Shown in pieces: positions 13,001-15,808 of a DNA stretch of 15,808 bases. Numbering within the stretch: the first letter of the stretch is position 1; each line of letters starts with the position of its first letter. The position numbers were made by a program, and so were the translations under genes. The DNA comes from JAGOBX01 sp017999075 [NCBI: Candidatus Babelota bacterium] (GTDB lineage: Bacteria; JAGOBX01), in the NCBI GenBank assembly GCA_017999075.1, contig JAGOBX010000021.1, forward strand, positions 1 to 15,808, in the 5' to 3' direction. The notes below the pieces were generated by a model. The model had not been told where the DNA came from. It saw nothing but the letters and a program-made list of their open reading frames with translations, and did no database searches.

Positions 13001-15808
13001 CTGAATTCAGATCAGGAATATCAATAATTTCAGTATTTTTTTTTGAAATAATTTTTTTTTCAAATATCAGGTTATCTACACTTTCAGTTACATATTCTGC
13101 TTTTGACTGAGAAAAATTTGCTTCACGCAAATATGAATGCCATTCTCTCTTTAATAATTTTACAGTCAGATTTACTCCTTCGCATAATTTTCCGTCAAAT
13201 GATACAACCTTGAATTCCGGTTTTATCATATCTGATTTATAAAATATTTTATTGTTTTTCAATCCTATCACAAAAGGAGGCAATGAAATTATGTCTTTTG
13301 TTCTTGTTACTGATTGCTGGTCAATATCCGTAACAGTAGCTTCAACACTGTAAATTCTTGGAGACCCATCGATTTCAGAACCAGGATTAATAACAATATT
13401 GCAGGCACCTGAATAGTCAATCAATCCGGAATCTTCTTTTAATCCATAACTTGAAAATGACTGGTAATTTCCGAAACGGTTATCTGAAGAATAAATGAAT
13501 CCGTCTTTTGTTTCCGATAAATATGCATAAGGATATTGAATAATACGCCATTGGACAGGTCTATTTGTTATTTTTCCGCCGGCATAATATTCTGCAGTTG
13601 TTTTAATATTAAATGGCCTGTCATTAGGGACAGAATCAGCAGAATATAATTGGATATCAAATGTAGGTATTTTATAAGCTTCTTTTTTAAACTGGGTTTT
13701 TGCAGCCAATGAAATTATTTCTTTACTGTCTTTTACGCTTACTGTATAATCTCCTGTAGGAAGTTTGTCCTCAATAAAAGTATAATTAAAACTTCCGAAT
13801 TCGGATAAACTGATTTTAGATTTCCAGATTTTGTCGCCCGGGCCTTTTATTTCAAGAACAAACCTGTCATTAAGTTCACGAGGAATAATTAACATCCCTT
13901 TATTTTTTTTTCTTATATATCCTTTAACAAAAACTTCTTCGTCAGGTTTATAAATAGGCCTTTCAGTAAATACGTGCAAAAAATATTCATTGTCATTTTC
14001 TAATGAATAAGGATCGTTGTTGAGCCAGTTAAGCCAGTTTGAATTTTCAGTTCTATACCAGTGATTATTTACAAAATAGGGAGGCGGGGTAACCGGATTT
14101 AATACCAGCATATCTTCATCTTTGCTGATTAAAATACGTTTCAAATTAGCATCTAATCTTTTTTTGTGGATATATTCGAAAATTCCTGATTCATCAGTAA
14201 ATCCTTCAATTAAATTTTTCCAATTATCATTATTTTGATTATAAGGTATACCTTGAATTGTTATTTTAGCTGATTTTATTGGATTTCCGGTTTTCACAGA
14301 AGTAACTATAAATTTGATGCATTGTTTTTCTTCCACCACACTTAATGACAAATCTGTAACCTGTATTCTTACATATTTTCTTGATGAATCACCATTTAAA
14401 CGCCGTGTTCCTACAAGGTATGTCCCGGGTTTGCCAATTCCGGAAATATCTTCAAAATATTGTTTTAATGAAATGCCGAACATTATTGTTTTATTATAAT
14501 CTGCCGATTCCAAATCCAAAATTTTTGATATTAATGGAGAACCGAGCATTTTTATATGTTTTGAAATTTGATCATCATTAATACTATCGTTTTCATTACT
14601 TTGGTTTTCTGTATTTTCATAATATTCTCCATTTTCTTCATCATTATATCTTTGCCGGAAGTGAGTTTCCTGAATCTGTTCAGCAACTGCTTCGTTTGTA
14701 TTAGGTTCCTGTCCTGGACGCGGAGGTTCATTTTTTTCATTTATATTTATAGGTTTTGAAGGAAACGGCCAGAATGCTCTGTTTAACGGATCTATTTTAT
14801 AAATTCTTAAATCTATTTTTTCTTCACTTCTGCCAGTAACAGGAAAATCCTGTGGACCGAATAATTCAACAATTCCTTCACTTTGTTTCCAATTGAATAA
14901 TGATTCATCGCGTTTCATAAAAAAATAAAATTCAACATTTTTTTTCAAATCAAGATATCTATTATCAACATCTTTTATTTTTGCTGGAGATATAATTGCT
15001 TTATATAATTTTTCTTTCTCAAATTTTCCGTAAATATTAATGTTTTGACCGCTGACATCGAAATTAACAATTTCTGCTGAAGGAGAAAAGCGTACTAATT
15101 TTTTTATATCAGATAATGTCAATGCTGATAAAGGCGATGAAAAATTTAAAACTATAGAATTTTGCCTGATTCCGGATATTGCTTGTTCTTTGTCATACAA
15201 AACACCATTTTTTGTTATAGGTAAAATTGCGGATTCAGGAATACCGGCATATTTTAATTGAAAAGTTTCTTTAGTTGAAAAACAATATTTTATTGAAGAT
15301 TTTTCGTCGTCGATCGCGAGCTTGAAATTTAGTATTGTCTTAATTCCGGATTTTATCGGTTCTTTTAGAGATATTATATATTTTGCATTTTGATTTTTAG
15401 AATACCGTTGTGCCTGTTTTACAGAAAAATCAGACTGAGGAATAATAATTTTGTTGTCAGCGTCAGTACCAGGAAGTTCAAACTGTTCTATTTGTATCAT
15501 TTTTTTCAAGTCATTTGTGGAAATTTCATATTTGAAAGTTAAAGTAATATCTTTGATTTCAGGATTGTCATTTGAATTGTTGGCAGGATTCATTGAGTCA
15601 GGTGGATCCATCAATGTAATAAGGCTGTGCTTATGGTTTCCAACCTGCACAAAATATTTTTTTAAAGGAAACCATTGAGATGCCGGTCTTAACTGTAAAG
15701 TTTTATCGTCTATCCATCTGTATTCTCCAGATTGTTTGAAATCGGTTATAATATATTTTGAAGGATTATCTTCAGAACAAGGCGCTTCTTTTTTTTGAGA
15801 AACTCTGA
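10089..15808 (-). CDS. Alpha-2-macroglobulin family protein, 5' end outside window
   Basis: Bacterial alpha-2-macroglobulins are large envelope proteins thought to trap foreign proteases after bait cleavage. The visible part has 1905 codons. The frame stays open to the right edge; a GTG at 15650 is not the start, since the upstream frame reads on through WIDDKTLQLRPASQWFPLKK, typical of the first domains. Landmarks: the macroglobulin motif TERPIYKPDEEVFVKGY (about 13925-13970), VDEAVLSLS (about 12410-12435), a Lys/Arg-rich bait-like stretch (about 12230-12400), PYYNPSILIGDSGIISIKF with LTNFKIRAVV (about 12135-12225), the thioester CLEQ (Cys codon 11547-11549) within YPHGCLEQ, and a C-terminal RYYYNELPQGNYNFYFRVKA (about 10190-10250) receptor-type domain ending in GSKIIIK. 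The signal peptide or lipobox would lie beyond the window. The usual bacterial neighbour, the PBP1C gene, is not downstream; rnfB is. Confidence 0.93.
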   Translation of the reverse strand, partial: RVSQKKEAPCSEDNPSKYIITDFKQSGEYRWIDDKTLQLRPASQWFPLKKYFVQVGNHKHSLITLMDPPDSMNPANNSNDNPEIKDITLTFKYEISTNDLKKMIQIEQFELPGTDADNKIIIPQSDFSVKQAQRYSKNQNAKYIISLKEPIKSGIKTILNFKLAIDDEKSSIKYCFSTKETFQLKYAGIPESAILPITKNGVLYDKEQAISGIRQNSIVLNFSSPLSALTLSDIKKLVRFSPSAEIVNFDVSGQNINIYGKFEKEKLYKAIISPAKIKDVDNRYLDLKKNVEFYFFMKRDESLFNWKQSEGIVELFGPQDFPVTGRSEEKIDLRIYKIDPLNRAFWPFPSKPININEKNEPPRPGQEPNTNEAVAEQIQETHFRQRYNDEENGEYYENTENQSNENDSINDDQISKHIKMLGSPLISKILDLESADYNKTIMFGISLKQYFEDISGIGKPGTYLVGTRRLNGDSSRKYVRIQVTDLSLSVVEEKQCIKFIVTSVKTGNPIKSAKITIQGIPYNQNNDNWKNLIEGFTDESGIFEYIHKKRLDANLKRILISKDEDMLVLNPVTPPPYFVNNHWYRTENSNWLNWLNNDPYSLENDNEYFLHVFTERPIYKPDEEVFVKGYIRKKNKGMLIIPRELNDRFVLEIKGPGDKIWKSKISLSEFGSFNYTFIEDKLPTGDYTVSVKDSKEIISLAAKTQFKKEAYKIPTFDIQLYSADSVPNDRPFNIKTTAEYYAGGKITNRPVQWRIIQYPYAYLSETKDGFIYSSDNRFGNYQSFSSYGLKEDSGLIDYSGACNIVINPGSEIDGSPRIYSVEATVTDIDQQSVTRTKDIISLPPFVIGLKNNKIFYKSDMIKPEFKVVSFDGKLCEGVNLTVKLLKREWHSYLREANFSQSKAEYVTESVDNLIFEKKIISKKNTEIIDIPDLNSGVYILEIEGKDRLGRIQAVSSDFYISDSDKPVSWEKAVDNVFKVVSDKDSYNPGEIAKLVVKSPFSTGNILTVIEEPEKNVYSWSVVENGNAVIEIPISKNFTPQLTAHFMLIRGRNSDSNNFIKKSKIDINKPQTVCSTNYIKIKPVENDINVKLIHPRTVLPGSEVEFRVEITDNNLKPVSGELTFWLVDEAVLSLSQEKNIDPLKNMIKPLPSSVRIIDYRNKIIGKVLLNEEVGGDGKSRGDIKKKNTVRKNFKTVPYYNPSILIGDSGIISIKFNISDDLTNFKIRAVVCDKTGEKFGTAKSVVSVRLPVIIQPALPRFVRIGDEFKAGGIGRIIEGDSGNVKCEIETENAEIIGETQKNIFIKSDAAEQLFFNIKIQTPQLIKSGKINETDMKIKISLTRIYDNAGDAFEITLPIKDDRKKISYQYDTELTAGSDYSFPFPKEKFRENSLIREFMATDKIAVLKTADALSYLAQYPHGCLEQKISQAYSAVALRGILDSFKMKELVKSIEEKINETFFYIEQCLNSDGLYGYWPGSEGYVYLTAYTVEFLVEAKKAGYKFSDKLLARPITVLQNALRSDYSNFIDGQSFLERVEALYSLGRAGYFDSSYGKELYEKINYMDLYSKSKLMIALIENSNKIEKKYLEQLRKELWENAIFTLRNGIEKYSGLQNYPVNNNSDLVLSPEKRTLSNMVRSLWRTDSNNAKLNQMIDELILLGKDNGWGNTINNAAALLALKDIISIPEKKYENTEFEITLGKTKEKFELTSKSPVQFYKTNLTESGKVVMKKNEKKVFASFKTSYIPALAGYLVGQENSGFVVDMEFIKIDADNSIIKRNKISRPGTSLNYEIGDIIEIHTSVINPKKKNFVVVTVPIAAGFEPMNPALEISSEIAKPSEKLTLQPSYSMYLDDEIRYYYNELPQGNYNFYFRVKAAVEGTFTNPSAFAELMYNENIRGNSFGSKIIIK

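Noticed and set aside
14552-14759. Small open frames on both strands around the acidic insertion of the macroglobulin
   Set aside because: Low-complexity AT-rich sequence leaves several frames open there. The minus-strand one is only a shifted frame of the macroglobulin, and the macroglobulin frame itself is unbroken, so no frameshift is implied.
15648-15650. GTG as the start of the macroglobulin
   Set aside because: The same frame continues upstream to the window edge with family-like sequence, so the gene is cut by the window.
1-15808. Mobile elements, CRISPR arrays, tRNA or rRNA genes
   Set aside because: I looked in the gene-free stretches and at gene ends and saw no transposase, long terminal inverted repeats, regularly spaced repeats or tRNA-like cloverleaf.

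Overview
The window is AT-rich (about 30% G+C by eye on a sample of lines) and densely coding. It uses ATG, GTG and probably TTG-free starts with AGGAGG-type ribosome binding sites, sigma70-like TTGACN/TATAAT promoters, and TGA as an ordinary stop. The gene set includes a type III glutamine synthetase, a long multi-cluster RnfB ferredoxin subunit and a thioester alpha-2-macroglobulin. This fits a bacterium, probably anaerobic and probably with an outer membrane, since bacterial macroglobulins are usually periplasmic or cell-envelope proteins. The phylum cannot be fixed from the sequence alone; no gene carries a signature I would trust for that.

Layout. (1) Bases 1-2358, plus strand: a tightly packed cluster of a TPR-repeat protein (5' end outside the window), a small DUF202 membrane protein and a family 4-type glycosyltransferase, the last two overlapping by 4 bases. 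It looks like an envelope or surface-polysaccharide cluster. (2) Bases 2359-4809: a leader region with promoter-like elements, a perfect 16-bp palindrome and a hairpin next to the ribosome binding site, then glnN. (3) Bases 4810-5179: a gene-free stretch with three inverted repeats (terminator-like) and then a good promoter. (4) Bases 5180-8934, plus strand: a probable operon of trigger factor, tryptophan synthase beta chain, an ABC-2 type permease and a stand-alone CheY-like receiver. The trpB/permease pair overlaps by one base. (5) Bases 8965-15808, minus strand, convergent with region 4: rnfB with its own promoter, preceded by a very large alpha-2-macroglobulin gene that runs off the right edge.

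How the genes relate. Several genes are members of multi-subunit systems standing without their usual partners: trpB without trpA, one ABC-2 permease without its ATPase or second permease, rnfB without rnfCDGEA, a macroglobulin without the peptidoglycan synthase PBP1C, and a receiver without a kinase. This suggests a genome in which classical operons have been dispersed. I see no transposase, integrase, tRNA, CRISPR array or phage gene, and no single new multi-gene system that I can defend. The most interesting points are the isolated long RnfB, the macroglobulin with an intact thioester and an unusual acidic insertion, and the structured glnN leader.
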